Positions 45,301-56,780 of a DNA stretch of 64,000 nucleotides are shown here, one piece after another. The stretch's first letter is position 1. Each line of letters starts with the position of its first letter. The notes beneath the pieces are model-generated. The model had not been told where the DNA came from, did no database searches, and worked only from the letters and a program-made list of their open reading frames with translations. Both the position numbers and the translations under genes were made by a program. The stretch is from Carettochelys insculpta (Eukaryota; Chordata; Testudines; Carettochelyidae). The stretch is taken from contig NC_134137.1 in the NCBI RefSeq assembly GCF_033958435.1, positions 108,262,501 through 108,326,500 on the forward strand. The letters are read 5' to 3'.

Positions 45301-45439
45301 CAGGGCAATGTTTCTCAACCAGTGGTACGTGTACACTTTGGGGTACACAAGAGAAAGCTGGAGGGTACTTATAATTGTTTTTAAAAAGAGGTACTTTATT
45401 TAAAAAAAAAAAAAAAAGAAGGTTGAGAAACACTGCCCT
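45301..45439. mobile_element. Very short hAT-type MITE (139 bp)
   Basis: The left end is CAGGGCAATGTTTCTCAACC. The right end, reverse-complemented, is AGGGCAGTGTTTCTCAACC, so the terminal repeats differ at one position. Between them are GGTACGTGTACACTTTGGGG and an A(16) tract. It is the same terminal family as the neighbour at 45052-45278. Confidence 0.75.
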
Positions 45440-45496
45440 AGCTCATTCCGTTCCACTCTCTCCAAACAGTGGAGCTTTAAGTCACATTCGTGCAGA

Positions 45497-46760
45497 TAAG
45501 TTTCACAGGGGCAGCTGAGTTAGTCTGTATTTTCAAAGACAACAAGACCACCTGTGGCAGCTGTTAAACTAACAGATATTTGGGAGCATAAGCTTTCGTG
45601 GGCAAAGACCCACTTCGTCAGATGCATGAGTGGGGGTTCCAGAAGAGGGTCTAAATGTATAGGCACGTGAAAAGGAGTGTGTCACAGTCAGGAGGGCCAG
45701 AGTTGACAAGGTCAGTTCAATCACGGAGGATGTGTCTCATTACCAGCAGCTAATGTGGAGTTGTGGACATCAAGGCTACGTCTACACGTGCACCCAACTT
45801 CGAAATAGCTTATTTCGATGTTGCGACATCGAAATAGGCTATTTCGATGAATAACGTCTACACGTCCTCCAGGGCTGGCAACGTCGATGTTCAACTTCGA
45901 CGTTGCTCAGCCCAACATCGAAATAGGCACAGCGAGGGAACGTCTACACGCCAAAGTAGCACACATCGAAATAAGGGAGCCAGGCACAGCTGCAGACAGG
46001 GTCACGGGGCGGACTCAACAGCAAGTCGCTCCCTTAAAGGGCCCCTCCCAGACACACTTTCATTAAACAGTGCAAGATACACAGAGCCAACAACTAGTTG
46101 CAGACCCTGTACATGCAGCACGGACCCCCAGCTGCAGCAGCAGCAGCCAGAAGCCCTGGGCTAAGGGCTGCTGCCCACGGTGACCACAGAGCCCCGCAAG
46201 GGCTGGAGAGAGAGTATCTCTCAACCCCCCAGCTGATGGCCGCCATGGAGGACCCCGCTATTTCGATGTTGCGGGACGCGGATCGTCTACACGTCCCTAC
46301 TTCGATGTTGAACGTCGAAGTAGGGTGCTATTCCCATCCCCTCATGGGGTTAGCTACTTCGACGTCTCGCCGCCTAACGTCGATTTCAACTTCGAAATAG
46401 CGCCCAACACGTGTAGACGTGACGGGCGCTATTTCGAAGTTACTGCCACTACTTCGAAGTAGCGTGCACGTGTAGACGCAGCTCAAGAGAGGAGAAATCA
46501 GGTCAGTTCAGTCAGGGAGGATGTGGCCCATTATCAGTAGCTAATGTGGATGGGTGAACACCAAGAGCAGAAAAACTGCTTTTGTAATTGGCCAGCCATC
46601 CCCAGTCTCTGTTCAATCCTTGGTTGATGGCGTCAAATTTGCAAATGAATTGCAGCTCTGCAGTTCCTCTTTGGAGTCTGTTGGTGAAGTTTTTTTGTTG
46701 CAGGATGGCTATATGCAGAAAACCTGTAGGCCACACAGGAGAGATACTGTCATGTTTGGT
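45497..46760 (-). mobile_element. Penelope-like element 3' part, split by a DNA element
   Basis: On the minus strand, the end of the PLE coding region (46736-46560, with 'AELQFICKFDAINQGLNRDWGW') is followed by a 3' UTR. A 710-bp DNA transposon (45774-46483) interrupts the UTR. It resumes to the terminal region: the hammerhead-like hairpin at 45588-45621 and ACTAACTCAGCTGCCCC near 45500. This copy confirms that the short GTTAGTCTGTAT / CTTTCGTGGGC repeats are PLE 3' ends. Confidence 0.8.
45774..46483. mobile_element. 'GTCTACAC' DNA transposon, family A copy 2 (710 bp, CAA TSD)
   Basis: The left end is GGCTACGTCTACACGTGC. The right end is GCACGTGTAGACGCAGCT. It is flanked by CAA on both sides (45771-45773 and 46484-46486). 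It shares with copy 1 (22265-22952) the hairpin words and the central block (about 46020-46265, starting CTCCCTTAAAGGGCCCCTCCC). It sits within the PLE 3' UTR, so it inserted after the PLE. Confidence 0.8.
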
Positions 46761-47630
46761 ATTAGCATCCCAGGCCTCTGTGACTCCACATTACGGGGGG
46801 AAAGCCCATGCTCATATGGCAGGATCCCATCAGTGTTGGCACTGGACTCTGGACAGGGTGGGGCCCAAGTGCCACTTACTGGCCTGTCACCTCCAGGACA
46901 CTGCCAGAGACAGGCCAGTCCTGCTAACCTCAACAGGCTATCAGGCTGTCCCAAGGCAGAGATCACTAGCATGGTGGTACAAACTCAGAGACACATGCTT
47001 CCTCTTCCAAATGAGAACATCAGTACCAAGTATTTGTAACACCTTGGCACTGTCAGGAGGCCTCCCTGCATGAGTGGTGTAGCCTCATCCAAGGACACCT
47101 CTCTTCTTGGCTGTTTTCCAGATACGGGCACCACTCATGCTCTGCATCAGGCTCTAGGTCATGCTCATGGCACAGTCCCAGAAGAGCTAAGCATGAATCG
47201 CCAGCTACAGGCTGCTGCAGATCCACCACTTGCAGCCAATCCAGAGGCAGCCAGGCTTGGAGAGAGTCCAGATCTCTGACACTGGACTCGTGGCCCTGGA
47301 GTTGACACCACTACCGAAGTGTGGCCCAAGCTGCACAGTCGCAGAGTGTCGGGCTCATGGACTTCAGCCCTTCTTTGGTGCAGCACACCTTGCCAGTGCC
47401 AAAATGTTCCCTCGCGGGGGGACCTCTGTTACAGAAAATACAGCTCCTAAATGCTGTACTCAATGCCATGACTCCCAGAGACTTTTCCCCAAAGGACAAG
47501 TTCCCAGCTCTGGCATACCTCTTCAGTAATGTTTCCTGGTTCCTGATAACAATGACCAGAATGTGTCTACGCCTCTTGCTGTACATGGCGGCATGCACTT
47601 GTGTCATTTGACATCCCAGACTCCACAGGA
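46760..47630 (+). pseudogene. DIRS-related coding fragments (RT/gag), scrambled
   Basis: Short stretches resemble DIRS RT sequence: 'LRLLLYMAACTCVI' at about 47565-47606 matches the 'LRLLGHMAACTFV' block, and the area around 46960 ('SLAWWYKLRDTCFLF') resembles the segment preceding RNase H. Order and frames are disturbed, so more than one DIRS copy may be mixed here. Confidence 0.4.
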
Positions 47631-47649
47631 TCTACCAAAAGTGAGGTAC

Positions 47650-48185
47650 AAATCTCATTTGAAAGCACATGAACAACATCATCAGTGCTGCCTCAGGAGA
47701 ATCCTAAATATCTCTTGGGAGGATAGGTGCACGAACACTAGCATCTTGGAAGAGTCAAACATGACCAGCATAGAAGCCATTATCAATCATCAGCAACTTC
47801 ATTGGACAGGTCACGTGGTTCAGATCTCTGATCAGCACCTCCCAAAACAGGTTCTGTTTTCCAAGTTGGAGGAAGGACAGGAGTATTGGGAGCCGGTGGA
47901 AGCGATATAAGGACATGCTGAAGGCACACGTGATTAAGTTCAGCATCGGTGTCAACACTTGGGAGAACCTTGCCCAAGACTGTCCCCAGTGGAGAACAGT
48001 AATCTGTGAGGGGGTGGCACAATCTGAGAGGTCCAACCACAGTGCAGATGAGCAGAGGCGGAGAAGACGAAAAGAGTGTCAAAAACTTCCCTCATTCCTC
48101 CAACAGCTACCAACACCTGCCCCTTCTGTGATAAGATCTGCGGCTCCAGTACTGGGCTGATTAGCCATCAATGGATTCACAAATA
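47650..48185 (+). mobile_element. Second non-LTR LINE fragment with zinc-finger tail
   Basis: The frame 47650-47910 contains 'CLRRILNISWEDRCTNTSIL', 'MTSIEAIINHQQLHWTGHVV' and 'LPKQVLFSKLEEG'. After frameshifts there follow 'GVNTWENLAQDCPQWR' (about 47950) and a C2H2-like finger, 'CPFCDKICGSSTGLISHQWI' then H (about 48117-48180). It is homologous to, but distinct from, the LINE at 35415-36545. It interrupts DIRS no. 2. Confidence 0.7.
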
Positions 48186-48239
48186 GCAGGTGATATGAAG
48201 ACATCCTACTCATTATCAAGTGACTGCCAAAAAGAACTC

Positions 48240-49640
48240 CTCTGGTAGACTTGTTCACTAGCAGGCAGAAACGCTGCTTCCCTCTGTTCTGCTTCAGATT
48301 GGGTCTGGACAAGGGCTCCCTCTCAAATGCATTCCTCTTATCCTGGGTGGGAGATCTGCTTTACGTGCTCCCCCCAGTTCCTGCTCATCAGCGAGGTACT
48401 ACAGAAAATCAAGGACAGGACCACAATCATGATAATTCCAGCACGGTCCTATTGGTGTTGATTTGGAAACCTGTTGAGCCTGGCAGTGCTCCCCTTGTGG
48501 CAGCTGCTGCTCAAAACAGGTGTCCTGTCCCAGGACCATGGCCATCTCCTTCATCCAAACCTCACATCCCTGCACCTCATGACATGGAGGCTGTGTGGTT
48601 GAACCCAGAGGAACAGGCATGCTTGGAGGGTGTTCACCATGTTTTCCTTGAAAGCAGGAAACCCTCAACCCAGCAAAGTTACATGGCCAAATGGAGGAGT
48701 TTGCATGTTGGACTGTGCATTGTGGCATCTCCCTAACAAAGGGCCTGATCCAATCAATCCTGGGTTACCTGCTTCATTTGAATGACCAGGGATTGGCACA
48801 GTCTTTTCTCAAGGTGCACTTGGTGAGCATTTCTGCCTCCGTCTCCTGATGGAGGGCCACACAGTTTTCTCCTGGCATATGACAGGCAGGTTCCTCAAAG
48901 GTCTGAAACATCTTTTCCCGTAAGTCAGACCCCCCCACTTCCACCATGGGGTTTGAACCTAGTGCTATCTAGGCTCACAGACCTCATGTTTGAACTGCTG
49001 GGGTCCCATGCTCACAGTCACATTTGTCCTACAAGGTAGCATTCCTCAGAGCTATGTCAGGAAGATGAGTTGAGCCCTGACCTCAGAGCCACTGTATGTG
49101 GTTTTCCATCAGGACAAGTTTCAGCTCTATCCACATCTGGCTTTGCTACTGAAAGTGGTGCCAGCCTTCCATTCGGGTCAGGATGTTTTCCTGCCAATTT
49201 TCTGTCTCATGCCCCACTTCTTTAATGAGGAGAGTCACCAGTACTCATCAGGTGTGCAACAGGCCCTGGCTTTTTACCTGGACATGACTAGACCATTCTG
49301 GAAATCCACCATTCATTCCACATGATGGGTCAGCTGGTTTCCGCTTACGGAACTTCAGACTGGATCACTTCATGTATCTACACTTGCTATGCCCTGGCTG
49401 GCATTCTCCTGCCACCAGTGCGTGGGCACACTTGACTAGGCCACATGTTTGGTCAGTGGCGTTCCTTGACCATGTCACTGTCTGAGACAACTGTCAGGCG
49501 GCTATGTAGTTGTCCGTGCACATTCGCTGCACATTACGCCATTATCTCCGAGACTAGGGAGGACGCTGGATTTAGCAGGGCAATCCTGCAGCCTTCTTAT
49601 TACTGAATCTTGCCTACCTCCCCATGGTACTGCAGGTAGT
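48240..49640 (+). pseudogene. DIRS RNase H end and tyrosine recombinase (broken)
   Basis: 'PLVDLFTSRQKRC' at about 48241, then 'LSNAFLLSWVGDLLYVLPPV', is the RNase H-linked segment of DIRS pol. 'GVHHVFLESRKPSTQQSYMA' with 'KWRSLHVG' (about 48628-48712) is the N-terminal, arm-binding-like start of the DIRS tyrosine recombinase. Downstream pieces to 49320 fit the rest of the recombinase with many breaks. Confidence 0.65.
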
Positions 49641-49914
49641 CGCCTATTGTGGAATGGACACGAGCAAGCACTCAAAAAAGAAAAGACGATTGCCTGTTCT
49701 GTAACTTTTCAGGGTGTGTTGCTCATGCCCATTTCACATCCTGTCCTCCTTCCCCACCATTGGAATTTCCAGCAAGAAGGAACTGAGGGTTGGGGAGTCT
49801 GTGGGCCTTTTATACTGCACCAGGGAGGCACCACTGCCGGGATCACTAGAGGCTCTGCGTCTATGAATACTGCTAGGGGGAAAAACCTTCCACACTGGTG
49901 CAGATGACAATCAT

Positions 49915-50235
49915 GCACACACGTGCTGTGTCTAGATTGCCGAGAACTGTCAGCAAAAGAAACGCAAATTGCACACCGCATTTGCATGTCTCTTGCCAGC
50001 AGTTCTCTCGGGAGAGGCTTTTCCGATCTTTAGCCTGTCCACATGAGGTCAAATGTCAGGAAAACTCCTTCTGCCGACACGTCCCTTCTTCCTCATGGAA
50101 GGAGGTATACAGGGATGTCAACAGAATGCTCCCGGCATGGCAGACTTATAACATATCTCAAGGAACACCAGTTTTGGGACAAGTCTTCTTTAACCATCTG
50201 ATCCCAACTTTGGATCACTATGTCCAGTAAGTGGG
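49915..50235. mobile_element. DNA element remnant ('GTGTCTAGATTG' end)
   Basis: It starts GCTGTGTCTAGATTGCCGAG and contains AGCCTGTCCACATGAGGTC. This resembles the outer words of another short reptile MITE. The right end is unclear. Confidence 0.35.
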
Positions 50236-51980
50236 TTGGTCTCAGTCCAGTTTGCAACAAGTAATGCTACTGAAGATAAAAATAGCCACACAAATGCTTT
50301 TTGGGTAGCCTTTTTTGCAGCTCAGCAGAGTTCCAAGGGTTGATTTGATAGTACCTTGCATGGTCAAAATGCAGCTAGGCCTTCCAGAACAGATGGAACT
50401 AAAGCCTGTTTCAGTGTTCTTGAATTGTGCTAGAAGTTTGGATGTGGGACATGGCACAGGTCAGTCCTGCATGGTGTAAGGCCCACTTATTGTTTTAATA
50501 AAGTCAGATATTGCCATTTGGTAACTAAGTGCCAAAAACACAGAAAACTTTTGTGATGTAGTTGAGACCCTGTCTCCCACCTCAGAAAAAAGCCACCCAG
50601 AAAACAACACCACAAATCTAAAACCTGGATGCTATTTTAAAAAAAAAAATCTAAAATTCAAGTTTTGTTGAATTAGCGATGCTCAGACTGCACGTTGTTT
50701 TAGTGCATGCTGTTTTGTAGCTGTTTTAAGGTGTCAGCCTTAACTACATCCTAATTCTGGGGCAAGGGAAGGGAGACAGACTTAGGGGTTCTTTCTATTT
50801 ACAGTGAATGTAATGAAGACAGCCTAATGGTTTGTATTTGTGCTACTAAAAGTTAGATATTATTATTTATTATGACTGAGTCCTGGTGCTTATTTTGCAG
50901 AAAGGTAATGAGGATAGTCTATGCTGGGCCTTTCAGGGTACATCTGAATTGCATGGTTGACCTGGGTCAGCTGACTTGGGCTCACAGAGCACAAAAACTA
51001 CACTGCATTTTTTATCCCTGCAGCTCACATTTTATCAGCCCTAGTCAATTGTCCCAGTCTCTGAGACTCAGCAATGACCATGCCAGCCAATGGATGAGCT
51101 CCAGAGGCAGTCCTAGAGAGACAGTCCTTCGTGGACAGAGGTTGGCAGTAATACGTGGCCTTACGGACTGAATGTGTAAAGTTGGCAAGAATTCCCCTCC
51201 TGTGACTCAAGGAGAGTGTGGTTGGAAATATGGTGCCCTGCACAAGAAGAGCTAGTTGGAACTCCCTTAAGAGCCTGTTAGTCCTTTTCATTAATCAGCC
51301 AGAGGGTCACTACTGAATGACCCAAGGCACTGCTTTCCCACAAAGGCGCAGTGTTCTGCTTTCTCAGGGTGCTTTTATTCCAGTCCAGCTGGAGGAGCAA
51401 AAGGCTGGGCTTGGAAACAGAACTCTGGTTTTCTGCATGACTGGGCAGAGAGTATGAACGTTGGAAACTTTTTCTAAATATTATTTATTTGGTTTTCCCA
51501 GCATTAGGGGTTTTGTTCTTACCCCCTCCATCCCTCGCCCTCCTTTCTTTGCCAGAGGCGTGAGTATACAAGGAATTCTTATCTACATGAGTAGGAGCCT
51601 GGATGTGGGTTTTGAGGTTTGTCCATCTCATTACATTGAATGCATCACCTGCCTAACTCAGTTTTTCTCTGGCTGGCTATGGAGCAAGACCTACAGGAAC
51701 AGCCATGATGGTAATCCTCTCTCATTACGGTGCATAGTGTTGCTGCTGGCATAGAAGAGAAGCTCGTCAACAGCAGATTTTATACCTAGATATAGAAACT
51801 ACTTTCTATCACTTTTCAACAAAACTTTTTATCATATGCTTCTCTAGGCAGTATAAATTCAATTGCTGTCATAATCATCAAACTTTTACAGGAAGATAAA
51901 TATGAATTTTCTCTACCTAAACAATGTTGTGAAAAATATAGAAATGCAGGAAGTAGTCATATACAGTAATAAAAATTGGA
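50236..51980. other. Intronic stretch, mostly unrecognised
   Basis: Around 50935-51020, GGTACATCTGAATTGCATGG and GGTCAGCTGACTTGGGCTC resemble the MITE type noted at 9860. No gene is supported. Confidence 0.4.
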
Positions 51981-52862
51981 TTATGAAGAAAGTAGAAAGA
52001 TTTGTGCGACATTTGTAATAGAAAGAACACTATTTTGTGTAGTGCTATTTTCTTGTTTTCCAGGAGAGCTACTAAAACAGTAATAGTCACTTAAGTCATG
52101 AGTAAGATTTTTTTCAATGGTTATAGGACCCAGCACTGTTTTTAAACAAGGGTCCATTTTCTGGAGGGTCCTTTTGTTCCCATCGTTCATCAATAATAGG
52201 AGTAAAATAGGTTTGGGATATTTACAAGGTAAAGCTCTTTTATGAGCAAAACTAGCTGTACCCTCATGAGCAGCATCAGGAGTTTTGTCCGTGTGAATAC
52301 TTTTGTTAGATTTAATATCATTCAGAATTCTTTTACTCCTGAACAGTAATGCTCTACGCGCAAGCATGTGTCTTTTTTACCGCTCTTATTCAGCCTTCAT
52401 TACAGAAGTGGAGTAAACATGCTTTGAGGAGAGGTGGGATAAGATACTATTGAAAAAAATTCTTTCTAAAGAATATCCATAATTTTCATCCCGTAAATTA
52501 CGTAGGAGCATCACATTTGGGTGTGGGCTAATCTTCGGTACACTTTGCTGTTTTCGGAGTGGGAAATCAAACATCATAGTGGAAGCCAAAATCAATTTGT
52601 TTAATAGAAATGCAGTCCTTGGGATGACTCTCCTGAAACCTATACTGTTAGAACAGTCATGTTGCCCTGTACCAGATAATAGAACTAAGAAATGCAATTC
52701 TTCTACTTGATATGGGCCTATACAGAATGTGCCTCTTAAAACTACAAAGTTGTGTTCTCTGATAAAATACATAGCAGGGCATTGTAAATCTTCTCTGTAG
52801 TCGTTCTGGGCTCTTTCAAGTCTCATAGTCCCCACATAGTGCACTTCAGCAGAGGGACATAA
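51981..52862 (-). pseudogene. Unidentified ~290-codon reading frame with two in-frame stops
   Basis: On the minus strand, the frame is free of stops from 52862 to 52389 (158 codons). It then has two stops within a few codons (52386-52388 and 52377-52379) and is open again, in the same frame, to about 51984 (another ~130 codons). AT-rich DNA would give a stop roughly every 20 codons, so this is unlikely by chance. The translation has a protein-like mix with no low complexity, including 'FCIGPYQVEELHFLVLLSGT' and 'SPHPNVMLLRNLRDENYGYS'. I do not recognise the family. It could be a processed gene copy, a decayed transposon or an old viral insertion. No ATG starts the open stretch, and no poly-A tail is evident at its 3' side. 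Confidence 0.5.
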
Positions 52863-52982
52863 TTAGTCTGATAGAAGTTATTCCAGTAAAAGAGGGTTTT
52901 TTATTCTATTTTTAAATGGGTCCATCCAAAATTCTGGATATTCAACTGTTAAAAAGGTAGTAAAACATACTGATTTGGACTA

Positions 52983-53309
52983 CAGGTTGAACCTCTCAAA
53001 CCAGAACTCTCTTATCCGGCAAACTCCATAATCCGGCATGATTTTAGTTAGCCAGACAACCACTCATCATGGGTGTGGCCAAGTTTCCCATGGTCCCATA
53101 AAGTTTGTTTACAGCCACCAGTCCTGGCTCTCAGTGTTCTGTGCTGTTATTTATCTGTGATTTACCCCTTAGTATCTTCTAAGAGCCCAGTAAGCAGAGG
53201 AAGTGTTAGCAATGTGCTAGAAAATATTAACCTCGCATCGTCTGGGAAATTCTCTCATCTGGCACCGGTCAGGGCCCCAGGATGCCGGACGAGAGAGGTT
53301 CAACCTATA
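52983..53309. mobile_element. Tigger/pogo-like non-autonomous element (~327 bp)
   Basis: The left end is CAGGTTGAACCTCTC after TA at 52981-52982. The right end, reverse-complemented, is TAGGTTGAACCTCTCTCGTC, with TA just beyond at 53311-53312. The interior is shared with 31688-32018. Confidence 0.85.
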
Positions 53310-53312
53310 GTA

Positions 53313-55032
53313 TCCTATTATCAGGTGCTCAAGCCTGCATGAAGTTTTAGGGCAGTTATTATTGACTCATGGATACTATAATACCATCAGCAAGTAAATA
53401 CACTTGAACACATGAACCTGATTGCTTCTCCTGTGACAAAATCCACAGCATAGGCCTAAATGGGAGGAAACCTGGCTCTCCTGGAGACGTTGCTCTCCCA
53501 TTATCCCATTAGGAAACACCCCTCCATTAAAGAAAGGATCAGGCTAATCCCCAAACCCTTTCGATCTTCCAGAATCTGCATAGATCTTGGGAGGCCAGGG
53601 GGATGCTAGGTCAAAGAGGCCTCTGGCTTTTTGCTGGATTTCTGGTGACCCCTTTTCCTACCTGGTGGTGCAACTCCACTGCAACCATGTTGATAGAGAT
53701 TCTGCAAACAGTTGCTGCCCTTGAGATAACAGAGAGAACTAGCCAATGGAGATGTAACTATAATGAGATCTGCCCCCTCCTAGAGGTTCACAAAGCCAGA
53801 CTGAGGATTTTGTTCCTTCTGTCCATCCCCACCTCAGCTGGCCCTGATCTGCCACCTGCTGCTTCTCCTTCCCCACAGATTGCTGGAGCTCTCTATGCAT
53901 GTTGCAGGGGACATAAGAAAAGGCTCCACAAAAGTGATCAATTCCTTCACCCATGCCCCTCTCCCTCCCCCCACACACACTTTACTCTCCATATTTAGAG
54001 GCTCTGTAAGCGGATCTCAGGGGGTACAATTTGGCTCTCTGTTTTTGTTTTTGATTAGAGGGCAGAGCAATATGACCATATTTTAGAGGGTTCCCTCCAA
54101 GACCCTCTCTCTGAATGACAGATGTCCCTGCTAGAGCAGGGCTAGTCAAGCTTATGTTTTGTGTATGAAAAATGTTTCCTAAATGATTGAATTTTTCTCC
54201 AGTTTTCTCAGTTTAAAACACATCAAAACATTCAGTAGTATTATTTCTTACATATGTCGGTATAGTTATTATAAAATGAAAGGGAAATGTGTCTCCCCTC
54301 CCCCATCTCTGAAGAGTAGAATTTATACACTTTAATAACAAGATGTTCTCAGTAGGGAGCAGGAGTCTATCATTGGCTCTTACTGCAGGCAATAGAAAGT
54401 GAAAATCTGAAAGGAAAAACTACAGCACAGAGACAAAGAAGTGACTTTGAGATGCAGAGGGAGAATACCAGTATTTAGACCATATCTGTAGCCACAAAGC
54501 CCATGATAAAAGACTCTCTCCCTTTATATTTTCCTTTTTATTTTATTTTTTATAGTGCCATACAATACAAACATTACAACCTGGCTGACTCCTGCAGAGA
54601 TGCCAGGCACTCACATTGTGTCCAAAAATTAGCTTTATACATATGCTAAATTAAAGATTGGCAGCGTCTGCAGCACAAATCCCATATTGGCAGCAGTTTG
54701 CAAATCCTGTATTGGCAGCCTTCTCAACATGAAAGAAGAGAGGAAATACAAAGGGCAAAAAGCCCAAGAGACTCTATCAAATACCAGCAAGTACAATTTA
54801 TAAAATATATTTATGAAAAATCCCCAAGCTTCTTAAATGAAGGTAATTTTTTATCTGCAGCTAGCTGAAGTTAGGTAAAGAGTTCAAGGGGGCCATTCCC
54901 TGGTTCTGGAGGGAAGTCCTCAGTTACTTTTGGTGATCCAAATTTAATTCTGGTATTAGTGGTCACAGCTACCCTAGCTTGAGTGGAATTGCATGCTCCC
55001 ATGCACTGAGGAGAAGGCTGACCCAGAGGCCA
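53313..55032. other. Intronic stretch with nothing recognised
   Basis: It contains short CT-rich tracts, but no repeat family or gene is supported. Confidence 0.4.
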
Positions 55033-55479
55033 AGATTCTTCTTGAGTGGTGCTCCACTGTACGTGATCAATAATCCCACTGCCGCAGATTAGAGATTTTC
55101 CCGGCTGTGGTTGGTTGGGCCACACATGTGCTGTAGCTGTCTTGTGTCATTCATGCCCTTATGTATTGCGCATGCAGCTCAACCACCCCCCCACTTCCTT
55201 CGCTGCCGTTCTCAGCTGTAGAGGGCGTTCCACAGTGCTTTTCTCTCATGCCTCTAAAAGACAAAATTTATAGTTTGTCATTAGTTTTCTCATTGAAAAT
55301 CCTGTAATAGTGCTAACCAGCATATGTTTCTTAAATTAAAAAAAACAATCTTCAGGTTTTCCTGGTTGACTTCCCTGCACCCTCCCACAGTGAATAGTTG
55401 TCACTGCCCCCCATCCACTTGTCGTTTGGGGCAGTCAACCAGTTTAAAAAAAAATCTCTTAGCTACAATCACAGGATCA

Positions 55480-55600
55480 CCGGGGTTAAAGAAATACAAC
55501 ACTTGTCATGAACCCATGCCCATCTCCAACAGCCATTCATCATGTGGCCACTGCCTGGAGGAAACAGATATCCCCCCCAAAGTCTTTACACAGCCACTCA
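55480..55600 (+). pseudogene. DIRS gag Cys-rich fragment
   Basis: 'KKYNTCHEPMPISNSHSSCG' followed by 'HCLEETDIPPKV' carries the Cys/His patch with the same layout as in DIRS nos 1 and 2. The frame closes soon after. Confidence 0.6.
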
Positions 55601-55889
55601 ACAGGTTCAGGTTTCTAAAAGGCATTTAGAATATGTACCCTTCAATTAGACAGTCTGCCCCAATATGGGATCACAGTCATGTCCTCAAAACCCTCACCCA
55701 TGTACCCTTTGAGCTGCCAGCTACCTGCTCATTGTTACACATCTATAAAGGTCACAGTCCTAGTAGTTAGAACTTCAGACAGAAGAGTCAGCGAGATTGG
55801 AGTGCTCATGGGTGAACTTCCATATGTCACATTCATGAAGGATAAAATCATAATGTGACTACATCCAGCTTTCTTATCAAAAGAGGCCA

Positions 55890-56335
55890 CTGCCAACCCA
55901 TGCATTTACCAGCATGCTATCTGCACGCCTGAGGTGTATGCTGAGCGGAGGCATTCTACATACACCATTCTGCAAATCAGGGCAACTATTTGTGTCTATA
56001 GCAGAACACTCAAAGGGAACAGCAATCTAGACACAATGCGTATGCAAGTGGATCTCCACATGTATACACGCTCTTTGAGACAAAGCAACTAAGAACTCAC
56101 TCCACCTCATCCATGGCGGCCTTGACAGCTTTTCTGTGGAGCATTCCCTTAAGCGTTCCCTTAGCAGATATCTGTCAGGCAGGTATATGAACCTCAGTGC
56201 ACAACATTTCAAAACGGTACGCAGTCAGCTCTGAGCCCATTCCTGACACAGCAGTCAGCCTAGCAAAGCTCACTGCCACTCTCAAGACTTGACTCCAAAC
56301 CCCACATTCCATTGTGGGGGACTGCTCGTTAGTCA
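55890..56335 (+). pseudogene. DIRS tyrosine recombinase C-terminal fragment
   Basis: Recombinase-like words in shifting frames ('QSN-ELTPPHPWRP', then 'ISVRQVYEPQCTTFQNG') and the following 'S-EPIPDTA' region align with the DIRS recombinase C-terminus. Several stops interrupt it. Confidence 0.5.
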
Positions 56336-56696
56336 CCTACAGTGGAGCACCCATAGGGACGTTACTCAAGGAAGAAGAACTTACCTTGTGCAGTAACAAT
56401 GATTCTTCGAGATGTGTCCCCCCATGGGTGCTCCCCAATGCACCCTTCGTCCTTGTTCGGATCCTCAACTCGGAGGTAGAGAAGAAGCACAGGAGGGTCA
56501 GGCCACATGCTTGCAATACATTAGGACATGAACACCACAGTACAGCACGCGTGCAGCCCAATCGACCATGGCTGGAAAAATCTTCAATCCGCAATGCCAG
56601 GATGAGCCGTCACCGACATATGATAAAGCACCCACGGGGACACACATCTCCAAGAACCATCATTACTTCACAAGGTGAGTGATTTTTTCTTCTCAA

Positions 56697-56780
56697 TTAC
56701 ATCAGTGTAAATCAAAAGTAACTACTGAAGTCACTGGAGTAACACCATTATAGCACTGGTTTAAGTACAACAGCATCAGG
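56697..56780. mobile_element. Ancient amniote repeat word ('TGGAGTAACACC')
   Basis: ATCAGTGTAAATCAAAAGTAAC followed by TGAAGTCACTGGAGTAACACC matches the centre of an old inverted-repeat family seen widely in amniote genomes. Confidence 0.45.

Larger units (their letters stand above)
43829..49685 (+). mobile_element. DIRS-type retrotransposon no. 2, carrying several nested insertions
   Basis: Inverted terminal repeats bound the element: GTTCTTCTTCGAGTGCTTGC at 43829-43848, and GCAAGCACTCAAAAAAGAAAAG at 49664-49685 on the opposite sense, with TGTCYRTTCCAC alongside each. Inside lie gag-like sequence (about 44600-44760), two short hAT elements, a PLE with its own insertion, further DIRS fragments, a LINE, and then the DIRS RNase H and recombinase region. 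Inverted termini without a target duplication are the DIRS signature. Confidence 0.75.
55033..56690 (+). mobile_element. DIRS-type retrotransposon no. 3, internally deleted (~1.65 kb)
   Basis: A left terminal motif AAGATTCTTCTTGAGTGG at 55032-55049 and right terminal sequences (TGGAGCACCCATAGGGAC at 56343; GATTCTTCGAGATGTGTCC at 56401; GAGCACCC at about 56627 onward) bracket short gag and recombinase remnants. The arrangement of inverted end plus internal copies fits DIRS terminal architecture. Most of gag, all RT and RNase H are missing. Confidence 0.65.

Noticed and set aside
45774..46483. Possible CpG-island promoter of a nested gene
   Set aside because: It has many CpGs, but the block has transposon termini and a second near-identical copy at 22265-22952, so it is a mobile element.
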